In this document: piece after piece, positions 63,438 to 64,000 of the stretch | Layout of the letters: each line of letters begins with the position of its first letter | How positions within the stretch are numbered: position 1 is the stretch's first letter | From: Anaerovirgula multivorans | GTDB taxonomy: Bacteria > Bacillota > Clostridia > Peptostreptococcales > Natronincolaceae | NCBI RefSeq assembly: GCF_900188145.1 | Contig: NZ_FZOJ01000003.1 | Span: forward strand, 1-64,000 | Direction of reading: 5' to 3' | Length of the DNA: 64,000 bases | The notes under the pieces: generated by a model | Told to the model about the DNA's origin: nothing | Databases searched by the model: none | What the model saw: the letters and a program-made list of their open reading frames with translations, nothing else | Program-made: the position numbers and the translations under genes

Positions 63438-63998
63438 TTATCCCTCATGATTCAATATATTCGCCCTTTGAAGCTGTTTTAAGATGGCATAAGCAATAAT
63501 GCCTCCCAATCCACCGGATAAAGCGGCAGCACTTAGACTTAATATTAAAGGTAACATCGGTAGCTGAAAAAACACTACATTCACCAGAAAAGTGCCGCTA
63601 ATATTTGCAGCGATTCCAGCTAAAAAGCAACAACCTAAACAACAGCCTCGATGACCTGTAAGCAATAGTACCATATCTACAGCAATTCCTGGCAATAAAT
63701 AGGTAGCAAAGCTTACAATACCATGGGTTCCAAATATGCCTATAGATATCACCATAATAGCCTGCACTAGAGAAATGAGGGCAGCTGTTCCCCTTTTACC
63801 CACCAGTCCTGCCCCTAATACCAACCACAGCATATAAAATCCTCCAGCCACTACACCACCAGGTATATAAAGAGGGCCAGTAATAATATGAGCCAAAGGT
63901 ACAACCACTGGTTTGATGGCAATTCCTAGAGAAGCCATCATGGCCATCATTACTAAATCAAATACTGAAAAATTTTTTAACCATCTTTTCTTCACCAT
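63438..63998 (-). CDS. ECF transporter S component (substrate-binding membrane subunit)
   Basis: A 186-residue protein with about six membrane helices (FDLVMMAMMASLGIAIKPVV, GGFYMLWLVLGAGLVGKRG, PLILSLSAAALSGGLGGII). Size and start are typical of S components; the specificity subclass is not clear. The ATG lies 2 bp from the window edge, so its ribosome site, and any longer start, cannot be seen. It opens the visible part of the ECF operon. Confidence 0.8.
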   Translation of the reverse strand: MVKKRWLKNFSVFDLVMMAMMASLGIAIKPVVVPLAHIITGPLYIPGGVVAGGFYMLWLVLGAGLVGKRGTAALISLVQAIMVISIGIFGTHGIVSFATYLLPGIAVDMVLLLTGHRGCCLGCCFLAGIAANISGTFLVNVVFFQLPMLPLILSLSAAALSGGLGGIIAYAILKQLQRANILNHEG

Positions 63999-64000
63999 AG

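Overview
The window is low-GC DNA from a strictly anaerobic Firmicute, most likely a clostridium of the Alkaliphilus/Natronincola type. The evidence is AT-rich codon use, AGGAGG ribosome sites with frequent GTG and TTG starts, many intrinsic terminators, a hydrogenase-like Fe-S protein, tungstate and selenium genes, and an N-acetylated diaminopimelate route to lysine. This placement is inference; there is no rRNA in the window. No CRISPR array was seen.

Region 1 (1-5.6 kb) is a graveyard of mobile DNA. It holds fragments of an IS1182-type transposase, a tyrosine recombinase, a group II intron reverse transcriptase and an IS4-like transposase. Between them lie a complete hicAB toxin-antitoxin pair, an orphan Phd-type antitoxin whose toxin gene is cut off after its first codons, and a guanidine-I riboswitch in front of a broken guanidinium exporter gene. 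Region 2 (5.6-8.2 kb) carries a short FtsH protease and two small genes.

Region 3 (8.7-16.04 kb) is the most striking part. A complete-looking filamentous phage (inovirus) genome is integrated into the 3' end of a tRNA-Ala(GGC) gene and is bounded by a 72-bp perfect direct repeat. It encodes a tyrosine integrase translationally coupled to an HUH rolling-circle initiator, a hairpin-rich origin-like region, a pVI-like protein, a secreted Pro/Asn-rich pIII-like adsorption protein, a Zot/pI assembly ATPase, a 50-residue pVIII-like major coat protein, two tiny membrane proteins in the pVII/pIX positions, a candidate ssDNA-binding protein, a zinc ribbon protein and a divergent Cro/CI-type repressor. 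It has no secretin gene, as expected for a single-membrane host. A decayed second integrase tail lies just outside the right repeat.

Region 4 (16.2-34 kb) is mostly housekeeping: a dipeptide-use operon (PepV dipeptidase, DUF819 membrane protein, DUF3870 protein, dipeptide epimerase) behind a leader terminator, an RluA-type pseudouridine synthase, NAD kinase, two DAACS-family symporters, a hydrogenase-like Fe-S protein, an LTA-synthase-like sulfatase, a lipoprotein, a YbaK deacylase with an MBL-fold protein, VanW, a REC-TPR regulator and tRNA-Val. Three copies of an imperfectly palindromic, covarying repeat lie at 8.3, 22.1 and 29.8 kb.

Region 5 (34.3-43.6 kb) is a lysine-riboswitch-controlled operon (asd-dapA-dapB-dapH-lysC-class III aminotransferase), then an encapsulin nanocompartment with its ferritin-like cargo, then folC. 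Region 6 (43.6-52 kb) holds a LysM/SleB hydrolase, an FMN-dependent hydroxyacid oxidase-like protein, a nitrilase-family amidase, an acyltransferase, a GAF-GGDEF protein, a 3-methyladenine glycosylase and a YedE-YedF-DUF3343 selenium/sulfur set.

Region 7 (52-64 kb) is a metal and cofactor island: feoAB with a divergent DtxR/MntR regulator, a Moco/Tuco-type riboswitch leading tupABC tungstate import, and a convergent, tightly overlapped operon. That operon joins an ECF transporter (S, two ATPases, T) to a phosphodiesterase-like lipoprotein, an exported molybdopterin-oxidoreductase-fold protein, a MobB-like Fe-S GTPase and a small kinase-fold protein. It is the best candidate for an undescribed host system.
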